Assembly (NCBI RefSeq): GCF_001640805.2
Contig: NC_066837.1
Coordinates: forward strand, 28,272,789-28,336,788
Reading direction: 5' to 3'
Origin: Lates calcarifer
Taxonomy: Eukaryota > Chordata > Actinopteri > Centropomidae
DNA length: 64,000 nucleotides
Part shown: piece after piece, positions 24,542-36,194 of the stretch
Position numbering within the stretch: position 1 is the stretch's first letter
Layout of the letters: each line of letters begins with the position of its first letter
Made by a program: the position numbers and the translations under genes
The notes under the pieces: model-generated
The model's database searches: none
What the model was told of the DNA's origin: nothing
What the model saw: only the letters and a program-made list of their open reading frames with translations

Positions 24542-27500
24542 TATTCCCTCCTCTCAGCTGGATGTGATCAGTAACATGTCTGAAAGAACACAGATTAGGC
24601 TCTGCTGGCGTTGCAATTGGATGCTCACAACCTGATTCGGAGACTCAGGTGGGGTGACTGTGGGCAAGACTCAAGGTGCATGTGAGCAAATTGGATTTGT
24701 GTTTACACCTGTGAAATAGTGTGTTTTGTAATGCTATAAAAACATATTCATTTGTTTTCAGCTAAAGTGTTGGTCTGGAAGAAGCCAAACAAATGTTTGT
24801 TTAGAAGAAGTGGCCTTTTATTTCCATGTGGTGCTAACGGCCCTCACCTGTCTGCAAATTAGCAAATATGAAGATTTGATGGTTTCTGGATGGTTTGATG
24901 GTGGAGAGAATATCAGTGCACAGGAGACATGTGACTTTGGTGAAACAAATCTTGGGGTTAGCGGTAACTGTGTGTTGCCATGGCTATGAGAACTCATACA
25001 CATACACCATAAATAGACTCTCTCAACACCTCAACTGAGACAGCATATGTGTTTCTCACAACTCTTCAAAGAGTGTCCATGTGATCAACTCCTCATTAAC
25101 TGGTGACAAAATCTTTTGATATATTACATGTGTGTCTGTGCAAGAAAACTACTGTTGTGTGTAGGGTTTCATTTTAGAATTTCACCTGCCTCTGTTTGCC
25201 TTTGTTGGACCTGTTCCAGCAGGATACGTCCTCAAGCTCAAGAGTAAACGACTTAAACTGATAGACAATATGTCAGCCTGAATCCATCTGACTGACAGAC
25301 CAAAGTACTTAATGCCTGACATTTCATAATGTAAATAATGCTGTCCTGGTGCATGCTGTACATCCATTGGAGCAATATGCCACAGGCCCCACGGTGAGAC
25401 TGCTCTTTGCCTGTAACCTTTTTCTCAGAATCTGAATGCAGCTCTGCCAGTACCAAGAACTCAGCAGGCATTTGTTTGATCAGTTGTATTTCTCTCTCTC
25501 TGTTTCCATGATTGTAGGGTGTTGTTGTTTGGTAACAGATGTGTATAATTCTGATATGATGATGCAAAAAGAACTAAAGAAATGTGCAGTGGTTCTTATC
25601 GAGGCTCGGATGTCACTGTATTTCCTGGCCAGCTCAGTGATTAGAGATTGAAGTACTGAGTTCAATGACTTTTTCACTGCTGCAATGACATCTTGGCACA
25701 GGCTGGAATTTGAATGAACTGCCAGGTGTTTCAGACTGGATTGAATAATGCCACATGTATACGAGATTTACAGCTTTGGTGCCACCCAGCAACAAAACCA
25801 CTGTGGCAGACCACAACACACACAGATACAGGCTATGAACCCATCTAGAGACACTGGCAACAAAGAGCTCAATAAATAAAATATGTAGTTAAAGATAACT
25901 ACAATTTATCACAATTTGAGTTTTTTTTTGTAGCTCAAGCTGTCATAGCATTGATTATACATGATAATGTGCACCAAAGTATCTGTGATCAGAATTTAAC
26001 TTTTTTTTTTTTTTTTTGCTTAAATGAGGTAAAAAGCATTTGCTATCAGACTTTAAGACAGGTTGTAAACAAGCTAAAAGTTTAGTCAGATTAGCTAACA
26101 CTTTATTTGGAGATAAAACCAAATCAGAAAGCACAGCACACAACATTTCTAATAATCCCATTGTCTTTTAACTTTTATTACTAGTTACTCTGTGGCAAGT
26201 ATCGTCTGGTCAACATTCATAAAGTACAGTTTGGCTGATAATTTGTGTTCTCCTCAAAATAAGTTTGGCTAAGCTAGGCATTTATTTAAACTTGTATGAC
26301 TGCCTAACCACTCATGACTGTTCCCCTGTTAGAACTATTTTTACAGCAAATTGTAAAATTCAAAAAAAGCCTCCAGTACACAACAGATTAATAGAAATGC
26401 ATGTTTATGCTAACCTAGAAAGTTAGATAGATTTATTCACTTTAACATGTAAAACTAATGACAACACAAACACACTAAGAGCAGTCTGTTAGATTAAACT
26501 GGCAAAAAAATGCCTAAAAAAAGCCTATATATAAAAATCCACTATAGCTGCTTGACAGTCTTAGTTTTGAATGAGACGTGTGACTTGATTTGTCTCTACT
26601 ACAGAGGGACACATTCTTTAGATCTTTCTTTTCTATCACTACAGTGCTGTCCACCTACACAGCTCAACGCTAGTTCTCTAAGAGCTGTCAAATGTCTTAC
26701 TAGAGAATGTAGAAAAATCAGTTAGTGAAGCAGACAGCCACAAAGGAATGGTTGAGAGACAGTGCGCCACAAAAATAGATTCTAACCAAATTACAAATCA
26801 AATCTTGGAATGGATTGAAAAAACAGTTTGATGAAACATGTAGCCACGGGTCATGTTTTATTTAGGGGTGAGTCCGTTTTAGAGAAAGTTAAGCTTTGGG
26901 TCATTGCTTGAAGTGGTACAAAACTCAGGTTATGATCAGATCATGCACTTTAAGTGAAACCGTTACAAACTTTAGTCTTAACTCAGAACCCTGAGAGCTG
27001 CACCACACACTTTTTTTTTTACAGTGCTGCTCACAATACAGCAAAATTAATCAGTCTGCATTAGTCTGCATCCCTGTCTTATTATAATGACATTTTGTTA
27101 TAATTTGCTAAATTCAGTACAGTCCATTCAGTTGCTGTATGTGTGTATTTTTACTCATAATATTTGCTGTACAAGGCTTATATGACTCCTGTGGCCAATG
27201 CTTCATGAGTCATAACCTCCAATTCAATCTGACATACAGGCTTCCAGTAATGTGGGATGCTTAAAAGACGAGATTTGTAAATGCCTTAAAGGTTAAATAT
27301 TGAGAGCAGCAGAGCCCTTATCTGTATCCTTTTCACTTTAGCTCCGTACCGTGTTGTTGACTCATCTGTTTATTTTTACAGCAGCTTAGATTGTAAAGAC
27401 TGAGGACGTCTGTTCCCGCTTATAGCAACAACTCTACATATTTAATGCAGGATCCTCTATTCTCGCACGCCTCGAGTAAGTTGTCTGCATCAACTGAAAG

Positions 27501-28169
27501 AATAGGGGCAAATTGTTTCATTCAAGGAGCATCTATTCAGATCATGAAATGAAACAGGGCTGCTAAATAGTAATAGCTGTTTTGTTTTGATGGTAAACAA
27601 ACTGGCAGAAGTAGAAATGCAAATATAACAAAAAAGAAAAATGTGCAGTTTGTCAAGCCCACAGAAACACCTGAGGCACAGGATGGAATTTCAGTCAGAA
27701 GCACAGTGGAGGGCATGTGAGCGGGTGATACGTGTTTGACTGTAATTGGTTTTGTTACAGACAGGCCTAAGTGGTGCGGGTGTAACACTGAGCTGTGCAG
27801 TTGTGGAGCAGTCAGAGCATTGACTCATGAAGCCCAGTTTTCATTTTTCTTTTAGGTAAAAGAGTTAATGTTATATGTTTTATTTCCTTCAATTTTCAGA
27901 CCATGCTAATTATATTTTGACTCTGAAGAAGCAGTGGAAGCAGTCCTTGCAGCAATTGAATACATTTGAACTGTGCTTTTTTTTCTTCTTGGGGTAAGCT
28001 TCCCACAGACTTTCTTCTCCCAGAGTTAATTAAAGTTTAAAGTAACAGTCTATAGGCTTAGATTATCACTTGGGATACATAAAGTGTGTTTGCATAGGTT
28101 CTGTTTCATGCTCGGATTCAGCACAAGACAAAGCTTTTTTTCTCTTTCTTTTTTTTTTCTACATCCAGA

Positions 28170-28219
28170 ATTTGTTGTCTCTGAAGTGGGAACAAAAATG
28201 CAGCACAAGAGCCAGCTGG
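28170..28219 (+). other. Possible cryptic or noncoding exon (splice signals only)
   Basis: A long pyrimidine tract ending CTACATCCAG precedes 50 bp that end CAGCTG and are followed by GTAAGA. The signals are good on the plus strand, antisense to the SorCS intron, but the 50 bp match no protein I know. It could be a lncRNA exon or chance. Confidence 0.2.
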
Positions 28220-28576
28220 TAAGACGAGTAATAACATGTTGCACCATGGACGACACTGTGCAGAATGACACATCCAGCAGCACTACCAGCTACAGTGTAG
28301 AGGTAAATACACTACACATTAATGCTCCAAGGAGACAGGGGACCCTCAGGAACACAAAGTGGCCATTTTCAAATCATCACTGACTGGATTCTCAGGCCAA
28401 CTTTATTCCTTTTTTCCCCATGTTACATTTTTATTTATTCTGAAGAGGAGGTTATTTGAACAAATTCCGGCAGTTGTGACCCCACTGAAGACATGTGATT
28501 CAAGGGACCATAAAGAGCTGAAGTCAGGTGAGGGACATGTTTGACGTTATCATCAAATGGACAGTGGCGTCTAGCA

Positions 28577-28605
28577 ATTATGTGGAAACACAATTTCCAC
28601 ATAAT
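28577..28605. other. Perfect hairpin, 12-bp arms and 5-nt loop
   Basis: ATTATGTGGAAA is followed after CACAA by TTTCCACATAAT, its exact reverse complement. It is too short for a microRNA precursor; it may be a cruciform-prone site or a protein-binding palindrome. Confidence 0.8.
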
Positions 28606-29899
28606 ATGGAAATGCTTACTGTGTGGTAGAAAATCATTAAAAGAGATATTTGACCATTCATGTGCACGTTAGGGACAAGAAACAAGGCGATGGTGAAACA
28701 GGAAAAATAATCTGCAATTGCTGAATTGATTTTTCATCAATCGTTTGAATCATTTTTAAGTTAAAATACCCAAAATTCTATGGTTCTATCTGAGAAATGT
28801 AATGTAAGGATTTACTCTCCTTTACATCATTTTAAACAATAGATATTTTGATTTTATATTGTTTACCTGTTTTCATATTGGGCTCTGAGATGACACTGGG
28901 CACTGATTTATGACATTTCATAACCTATTGTAACTGGAATGAAAAATAATTTTCAGTTTGTGAAAATAATTATTAGTTTGGAATATTTTCTTTAATCGAG
29001 AGATATGAACATGTTTCTCCTACAAACCCTTTTTTCCACTCATCAAAAAAAAAAACACACTCAAAAACAAATGTTCTCAAACATTCAGAAAGTCAGAACA
29101 AAAGACTACAAAACTGACCAGTTATTTGCCGTCAGATTTTGTAGAGACATGCATTTGCCAGAAAATTGATACCCAGTCCCAGAGCAGCTGCCGCTGGTCA
29201 TCTGATCTGGAAGAGCGTTCAACTCAATACAAAACCAATAATACTACTTATTGCTGAAGCGCCTGTAAATCTCCTCCCTCCCTCGTGAGGACTCCTGCCA
29301 CAGTGACAAAACTGTTGATCTTCTCATTCCCACCATGACATGAAAGGCCAACAAGCGAAACAGCTAAGAAAAGAGACTACTTTTCAGCTCCAAAGTTTAC
29401 AGGTGCTTCAGGCCTGTGGCTCAGGAAATCTGGCTACAGAGAAGGAAGGAGAAGGGTTGAAATTGCTTAACCTCTCCCACAACCTACAGCACTACTTGAA
29501 AATCCTGTCCTCTGGTCACAAATACTCTGTGCTCAACATGAACAGCTTTATCCTGACATCAATTCAGATTCTCAGACTAAAGCAGCTCCTGAGTTAAACC
29601 CCTCTCCTCTCCTTCTTCCTCTTTTACCAGAGTCATTGACTCCCTCTACAACTTAACAATAACACTCACCTAATGAAAAGTGTCCACACTGATAGAACTA
29701 ATTTTGATTCGTGATCTTAATGTTATGCTTGAATAATCTCAGTTTTAAGACTATTGGGTTGTGATTCTCTTGATGATATTCTAAATTAAAATTCATCATA
29801 ATACTGAAACCCAGTATTAAGTCTTTGTTGTTGAAAACACAGAAGAGAGAGCTGTTAAAGAGCTGTTGGACTCTCTCCTTCTTATTCTGACACATAGTC

Positions 29900-29921
29900 A
29901 CACACATACACACACACACAC
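29900..29921. repeat. (CA)n microsatellite, imperfect
   Basis: About ten CA units with one TA interruption, 150 bp inside intron 1 from the donor. Confidence 0.85.
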
Positions 29922-30062
29922 CTCTCTTAAACGGCGCATCAGACAGAGGTTTTGTTCTCCTTAGGGCGGAATGCCCACCTGACGGCCAACATAAGCGCAC
30001 ACTCTCCACCTCTGTGGATTCGCGCATATGGCTTGTGATGCTTAAAGTGGACATAATAAATG

Positions 30063-30068
30063 ACTTAC
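30063..30068 (-). other. 5' splice donor of SorCS intron 1
   Basis: On the minus strand the exon ends AACAGCAGT and is followed at once by GTAAGTCA. This is a consensus donor, and it falls exactly where SorCS homology stops: the frame continues with eight non-homologous residues to a stop. The junction is phase 0, after the Ser of an Asn-Ser-Ser sequon. Confidence 0.92.
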
Positions 30069-30785
30069 ACTGCTGTTCTGGCCGGACCAGTGCACCATGG
30101 CCTGATTGTGAGATGAATCCCCGGTCAGGGCGAACGTCGAACTATTAAGTTTTAGCTCCTCCTGCCTCAGACCGCTGCCTCTCCGCTCCTCTCCGCTCCA
30201 GCGCAATTCAGAGCGCGTCACTCTGCGTCCAGCCGCCGAGCCGGTGCTCTCTCCCGGGTCCTGACTTTGGGATGCACCGGGGGATCTGAATTTATCATCA
30301 GCACTGTTTCTCCTAATGCGCTTTTTATATCGGGTGACAGAGGTAAAATCGGCACCGTCGCTACTCCTGTGCTGACCACTCGTTTTGACATATGAAACTT
30401 GAATGTTTGCGAACCCGCTCTCACCAGTGTCATCTTTGGCGCGCAGGTCGCCCGTATTCCGTTTCAGTCTTGGCTCCGTGTGTTCCGCCCGGTCTGGAGC
30501 CCTTTCAGCGGACCCAGCTGCACAACAGAGCCGATGACTTTCGGCACTTGCAGCCAGGTCTCTCTCTGCCCCGTCTCCGTGTCCAAAAACTTCTCCCTTC
30601 AGCCCTGCTGAGGATTCACTTGTGTCGAATTTCAGCAATAATTCCCGTGCACGCCACTTATTTCCAGGCTGGCATGACCTGCAAGTTATCTCGGCTTCGG
30701 TAGCGTGAAGAAAACAGAGAATCATCAAAAGCAAGAAAGAAAGCGCACTGTGCCACTTTGGGCAAAATGTGACCCCCGTTTCCAT
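30069..30785 (-). CDS. sorcs3: SorCS VPS10-domain receptor, first coding exon (partial gene)
   Basis: SorCS proteins are type I membrane receptors of the VPS10/sortilin family that sort cargo between Golgi, endosome and plasma membrane, mainly in neurons. Seen here: 239 codons from an ATG at 30785. Residues 14-28 form a hydrophobic signal-peptide core with likely cleavage after Ala31. A Ser/Arg-rich propeptide follows, with RLKR (106-109) and RIRR (156-159) as possible furin sites. The start of the VPS10 domain lies at about 218-239 and includes TGDSSHNQAMVHWSG, which is near-invariant in SorCS1-3. Sequons occur at N214 and N237. The frame ends exactly at a GTAAGT donor, in phase 0. The reading frame also opens 11 codons earlier, but that codon is TTG; the ATG has G at -3 and +4. 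The post-signal AEIT resembles my recollection of human SORCS3, so the paralogue call is weaker (about 0.6) than the family call. Later exons lie outside the window. Confidence 0.93.
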
Positions 30786-31000
30786 TGCTGGTGGCAGAGA
30801 AGGATGCTGTGGATGCAAGAAGTCCCTTTTTACCCACTCCTCTCTCTGCCTTTCCGGGGTGTTAATTGTCGTTCGACTGTAGAAGAGGAACTGCTGCGCA
30901 AGTTGTGGCGTTGCCCAAATGCAGTGTTGTAAAAAGTGCGGCTGAGCTTAAGTGGTCCAAGTTGAGGGATTTGATCAAATGAATCCCCGCACGCATGGGG
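30100..31000. promoter_or_regulatory. CpG-rich patch over the SorCS first exon
   Basis: CG dinucleotides are frequent here, for example around 30130-30260 and 30430-30560, while the flanking tens of kilobases are AT-rich and CpG-poor. The patch coincides with the exon and its leader, as expected of a CpG-island promoter. The edges are estimated by eye. Confidence 0.6.
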
Positions 31001-31120
31001 GAGGAGCTGAGGATCCAGACTGAGAGATGGAGGATAATGTTGCGACTGTCTTCTTTCTCCATATTTGTTATTTTCCACCATATGGTCGGCTATAATTAAA
31101 GCAGTCAGTAATACAGTCAT
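30786..31120 (-). promoter_or_regulatory. Probable 5' leader and promoter of the SorCS gene
   Basis: This stretch lies directly upstream of the start codon on the minus strand. It has CpG-containing and GC-box-like sequence (minus strand GCTCCTCCCCC near 31000) and no obvious TATA box, which fits a CpG-type neuronal promoter. The transcription start cannot be fixed from sequence alone. A 96-codon ATG-initiated frame (31120 to 30830, minus strand, a different frame from the receptor) would act as an upstream ORF if transcription begins beyond it. Confidence 0.5.
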
Positions 31121-32814
31121 TTTATTCTGCTACTCTTTTATTTCTCCTCACAGCCACATTTTCTGAGAAGCTATTCCTGGTAGGTTTTCTCCTGTTGCAG
31201 ATTTTATCACCAGCCTCCCTTGGGGAAAGCAAATCACTTAGTTTAGCAACACTGAATTATTTTACCTATGATGAACCTGTTTAGATTCAGTCTTTTTGGG
31301 GCTCAACAGGGGCTTTTGGTAATTGGAACATATTAATATCTTTCCAATTAAGTGCAATGTCAGGGATGGCAGATTCTATGACTTATTAAGCAGCGATAAA
31401 GAATTCATCAGCCCACATAAGAACATGAGATTTTTACACAACACATCTCAGTCTGCATTCATTTCGCAGGGGATCTTGCATTTCCACAGGATGATATGAT
31501 GGCTTTGCATTTATAGTGTATGTACCATACCAGCTGAGGCCAAACTGGAGAATCACTGGTACCATGGAACTTTAGCCTGGATAAATGAATATTTAAATGC
31601 TTTGCAAAAAGAAATATCATGTTTAATTGTACAATTTTGTCTCAGCAAGAACTCAGAGTGTCTCAGGTGACAGGAGTGAGTGTAACTGGTGGAGACAACA
31701 TGACTGGAAGTTCATCTCTTTGATATTGGCCCTGTAGCTCTCTGTGCCTAATGACTGGAGGTTATGGTGATTGCTGATGAGCACTTAGTAGCACAAAGGG
31801 ATACACTAATGGTCATGGACCACTACAACAGCTGGCTGCTTTCTAGTGCACAGCAGAGGATGCTGCCACAAGAGAATAAAATGGGCAGACTGTGCTTTGA
31901 GGTGATTAATATTACCACAAAGAAATTAAGATTAAAGAGTAAAGGAATATAGAATTAGAGTCAAGTACTACCAAAAGTTGATGTTTCATTAGTGTGTTGT
32001 GTCTAGAAAAATGTTTTCTCGTAGCACATGTTGCATCATGTATTCTCAAAGAGTGTCGAATATAAACACATTGGTTTTAAGACAGTCATATGCTGATAAT
32101 GACCCATCTGTGGTGATTACAACTCAGTGCTGCTCATTCTGCCTCATTCATTCTCCCTCTGTTGCTGGCGCATGTAACTATTTCATGAGGGTAAATCTAC
32201 CTTATCTGAGTTTTCCAACCTTTTTATCTTCATATAAATCATAAGAAGACAATTGAATTGCATCCATGTCTCCAATTGTAGCATGGTTTTTAATGGTTTT
32301 AAACTATATCAATTGTATGGAAACTGGGTTGTTTTTTTTTTAATAAATTCAAAGGAAAATGGTTTTCTTTTCTATGATTATTATTATTAGATCATTCAGT
32401 GGAATTTAACAGACACAACTTGTATCTGCCATGATATCAGTGTCTAAAAGGTCAGGGACCCAAATAAAAACCAAATTAAACACCATAAACAAAACTCCAT
32501 TCACTGCTGTACAGGGGTGGCAGCAGGAATCTCACAGACAGTTCTCTGACTGTAGACAAAGTCCTCTCAAAGATCCTGATCATGAAGTCAACAGCCAGAA
32601 AGCTATATTTGGTGCTCCACCTGTTCACATCAGTGGGAAAGCTTAGTGCTAGTATGAGGTTCTAGTTAATAATTCATTAACTATACCTGTTGCCCTGGCC
32701 CAGTATCCCTGTAGGCATTACATCCCTATTAGGTGATCCCACAACTCATGATTTACTTGATAATCAAACAGTTGCTTGCTCCATCTGATGAATTTAAGTC
32801 CAACAGTCATTCTC
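31121..32814. other. Upstream flank of the SorCS gene
   Basis: No gene or repeat recognised. Proximal regulatory sequence is expected here from position only. Confidence 0.5.
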
Positions 32815-33012
32815 TTTTAGCTCTGGTTTTGGTCAGCTCCACTATGTTGTTCTCACTGAAATGTATTTCACTGGAAACAGCTACCTGCTGATGCAGCAGA
32901 CAAAAACACGGTGGCTGAACCAGAACACTAAAGTTGTGGGCCAGACAGCTAAACAATGAGATAAAACTCACTATAAAGCTCCTATCATTACTATCATTAA
33001 TAGTCACCTCTT
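32815..33012 (+). repeat. Dispersed repeat 'family X', 3' part
   Basis: It contains CTCCACTATGTTGTTCTCAC, GAAACAGCTACCTGCTG, and CAATGAGATAAAACTCACTA followed by TAAAGCTCC, in the same order as the 37.0- and 61.6-kb copies. Confidence 0.6.
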
Positions 33013-33681
33013 TCACTTAATCACATTGATTTTACATTAAATTAATCCAGTAAATTGAATTAAAATTAATTATAGTCTTTTAGTTCTGTAATCCTAACCA
33101 TTCCTTAAACATTTTTATTTGCCATTACCATGATTATTCCCTAACCTTAACCATAGTTTCCATGTGCAGATATTAAAGCTACCAGGTGAATTTAGCTAGC
33201 CTCATTGTTTCAAGTGTTTTTAGAAATACACATTTTTCACCACATGATCAGCGCTTACAGTGAGTCTACTCAAATCCATCCAGGTACACAGCAGTATAAA
33301 GGGACCCCACCCAATCCAGTTCAATATAATATTTGGTTTGGCCTGGAACTGAGACCTCTGAAGTTCTCTAATCAACAGATGTCTAGAGACTACTCTTATG
33401 CCTGCACATAGTTACCTCAAAACTATTTGCAGAGAAAATATGTTTTCTAATGTGGATGAAATGACCCTTTAAATTATGCTCTAAAAGTGAAGTGTGATTA
33501 TACCCTCCCTTTTTTGGGAGCAGTCCTCTCCAGTCGTGTCCTACCAGAGACGTTAAAGATGATAAGTGTCGCCTCTCCTTGTGGCACACAGCATTAAGCA
33601 GACATATTGTATTGGATTAATGGTGCTGCAATGAACAGAGCCCACATGGCTCGCAGACACTTATCAACCAGTTCTCTGGTG

Positions 33682-33699
33682 CGTGTGTGTGTGTGTGTG
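33682..33699. repeat. (GT)n microsatellite
   Basis: Nine GT units followed by further interrupted GT/GC stretches to 33720. Confidence 0.85.
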
Positions 33700-34227
33700 C
33701 ACTTGTGTGTGCGCTTGTGTCTGCTGCGGTAACCGTCTAACACCGCATCATCTCCTGTCCCTGCCTGGACTCACCATCCATTCACAGGGAATCAATGTCC
33801 TGCCAATAGCAGAAATGGATTTTTGAGGATGTTGCAGATGGCAATATGCAGGCCTGAGTTGTCTGATTTGTATGTACCCCTTGTTCTAGAAATACACAAC
33901 AAGGTGGTATGCTTCAGAAATTAGAGGGGAATGAATGGAAAAGTGGGACCAGAGAATATGCCCTGTGGCCTCACACAAACTTAACATAGTAATGACAGCA
34001 TGATTGAAAGCCTTCCCTGAGGCAGTCCGTGCCTTACAGTTGGTTTTCAGCTCACATGCATATACTTGAACATGTTTATTGCATTTTTAAAAAGTGCTAT
34101 TACAGTCTGTAGCTTGTCTGTCTCTTATTCATATAAACACTATATGTAGCAAATACCCTCCAAAGTTGAATTCTGTATGTGACCTTTTTTTTGCTTCATA
34201 TTATTTCAATCATTCAATCAAACCATG

Positions 34228-34330
34228 ATAATAGAATAGAATAGAACAGAACAGAATAGAATAGAAAGAACTTTATTCATCCCTGAAGGGAAATTCAGCT
34301 GTCCAGTAGCTCATAAAGACAACAACCACA
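34228..34330. repeat. Pentanucleotide (ATAGA)n joined to a dispersed-repeat end
   Basis: Seven imperfect ATAGA/ACAGA units (34230-34266) run into CTTTATTCATCCCTGAAGGG followed by AAATTC. This pattern is common at ends of teleost interspersed repeats, where the simple repeat is the retroposon tail. The class is not determinable here. Confidence 0.5.
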
Positions 34331-36167
34331 CATCCTCTTATCAACAACAATACAGTAGTATTGAAATAGATATAGAATAAAATAAGTGCATGAATCGAAA
34401 TTCAAAATTAAGTTAAAATTGCCCATTCCACAGTCCAGTCCAATTGTGGCAGAGGTGATATGTGAGTATGAGTGTATGTCATAAAGTATCTTTTCAAAAC
34501 TTTTACAACATTGTTCCCCTTCCCTTGCACGCCTCCCATGGTTACCCTCAGCCTGGAAAAAGCTTTAGAGCGTTAACACAAACAAGAGTTGGACTTAGTG
34601 AAATAAACAGTGATGGACTTTTGTTCCGAGCCAAAACATTCCTGTTTCTAACAAAAGACCTGGAGACAAAAGAGGCTCAATAAATGTAAAAGCAAAGCCA
34701 GTGTTTTAAGGGTTCTAGGTGACCAAGCAAGAGCTGAAAAGGAAGTCAAAAAAAGAACCCAAAGCAAGGAAGAAGGGGAGGACAGGGGGGATTAAGTAAA
34801 TGGCTCTTTTATATTCCCTGTGTTCGACTCAAATGGAAAGATAGTCCAGATAAATAAGTTTCCCGGTAACATAGACATTATTGGTATTCATTCACAGCAG
34901 AGAGCAGACATTGGGTCAGGAGCAATCAGTTTGCCGTGGGCTCATGGAGAGAGGTTCAAAACCTGAGTTCAGCATATTTCAATTTCCAACACTTTTTGGC
35001 ATGTTTGTGTCTCAGGCTGCCATTAATTGCAAAACCGTCCACCCATAACAATATGAGTTTCTGAGATACTAACTGCAGTCTAAATCAAAACCAAGCCTTC
35101 ATGAGGAAAAAAACTGCCTACAGAGAAAGAACCGGTGGTTAGTTAGGATTCCAATGCCAATTCATGTATCGAATTTCAAGCAGTGTCCCAAATTGGCCGA
35201 GCTGGACCGCAGCTCTGCTCTGTATTGTCAGGGTGTCTGAAAAGCAGTAATTGGATAATCCATTTTAAAATGGCTATGATGCCCCAGATTTATGGAAGTG
35301 AGGGATCTCTCAAGTGATATGACTGTGGATGGTGCTGAGTAATACTGTCATCTTGAACAACTCACACAGTAACCTTGAGACTGTCACTCCAGTAGTGACG
35401 TTACATGAGAAACGATTTCTGCCCAACCACTACACAGAGATTTCAAGTTCACTTCTTCTCTAAAGACATTACATCTTAGTAAAGAGTGGCTCTTATTCCT
35501 TCCCCTCACATTTGACTTCATCTTAGAGCAGTTTATACTCCCACTACACCCCCACACCCCCACTGTCCAATGGCATTTCGTGGGCCAAGTCTCAATCCTT
35601 ATTGCACTCTCCCTAATTCACATAGAACAAATATAAACACCACAAATTGATGTTTTCTTGCAATATACTTAATAGCCCAATGAAGCAACTATTGTGGCTT
35701 GTTGAAATTGTAATCGTGAGTTAACAACAGAGGAAGTAGGAAGGAATTCTCCATTGAAGGAGGCTAACAGTGACTTCATTCATTCAGTTAAGGAAATGTG
35801 CATATTTCACATACAAAGCCAGCTCTCACTAGGCAGCATTCCAATTCTTCTGAGATGTGTTCTGCTTGCCCCCCACCTCACCCCCCTTCACATCCTGCTG
35901 GGGTGAAATGACTCCTCTAGTTAGCTAGTGATTGGTCACATAATCAGCTGTGCTTCTAATATTTAGAGCAGAAACTGAATCCACCTGCTGTTTATTCACT
36001 AGGTTTTATTCAGCAAAAAATAAGCTATCAGCTTCTATTCATCAGACTGGCTTTTCTATTCATTTCCTCAGGATGAAGACAGGCAGAGTGGTGGGAGCAC
36101 ATTTTTGAGACTGTCACCACAGTTTCCAGCTAACATCTTGAGTTCTTGAATCAACATCAACCATAAA

Positions 36168-36194
36168 GGGGTGGGGTGGGGGTGGAGTGGGGGG
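36168..36194 (+). other. G-quadruplex motif
   Basis: Four G runs of 4, 4, 5 and 6 are separated by loops of 1, 1 and 6 bases. This is a strong quadruplex pattern about 5.4 kb upstream of the SorCS start codon. Confidence 0.75.

Larger units (their letters stand above)
15116..28169. other. Intronic sequence, no gene seen
   Basis: It contains two microsatellites and no recognised transposon or exon. The open frames here (the longest are 96-106 codons) show no known domain and no splice context. Local blocks such as 18880-18970, with repeated TTAATTAGAT and CTAATTAGAT homeodomain-type cores, could be regulatory. Confidence 0.55.
1..30068 (-). other. Intron 1 of the SorCS gene (partial)
   Basis: The span follows the donor at 30068 in the gene's direction and runs off the window at base 1. 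A first intron longer than 30 kb fits the family, where intron 1 of SORCS1 and SORCS3 is very large. I looked for the next conserved segment (the Leu-Thr-Lys-Leu-Tyr-Asp region) and did not find it by eye; a short exon could be missed. Confidence 0.75.

Noticed and set aside
28577..28605. MicroRNA precursor
   Set aside because: The arms are only 12 bp; a pre-miRNA stem needs more than 20 paired bases.
30042..30068. Last eight residues of the SorCS frame as protein
   Set aside because: They lie beyond the GTAAGT donor and have no family homology; they are intronic read-through.
30392..30703. 103-codon plus-strand frame
   Set aside because: It lies antisense to the SorCS exon; open frames on the opposite strand are expected in GC-rich coding sequence.
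30786..30818. N-terminal extension of the SorCS frame by 11 codons
   Set aside because: The first codon is TTG, not ATG; the next in-frame ATG at 30785 has a good context and fits the signal peptide.
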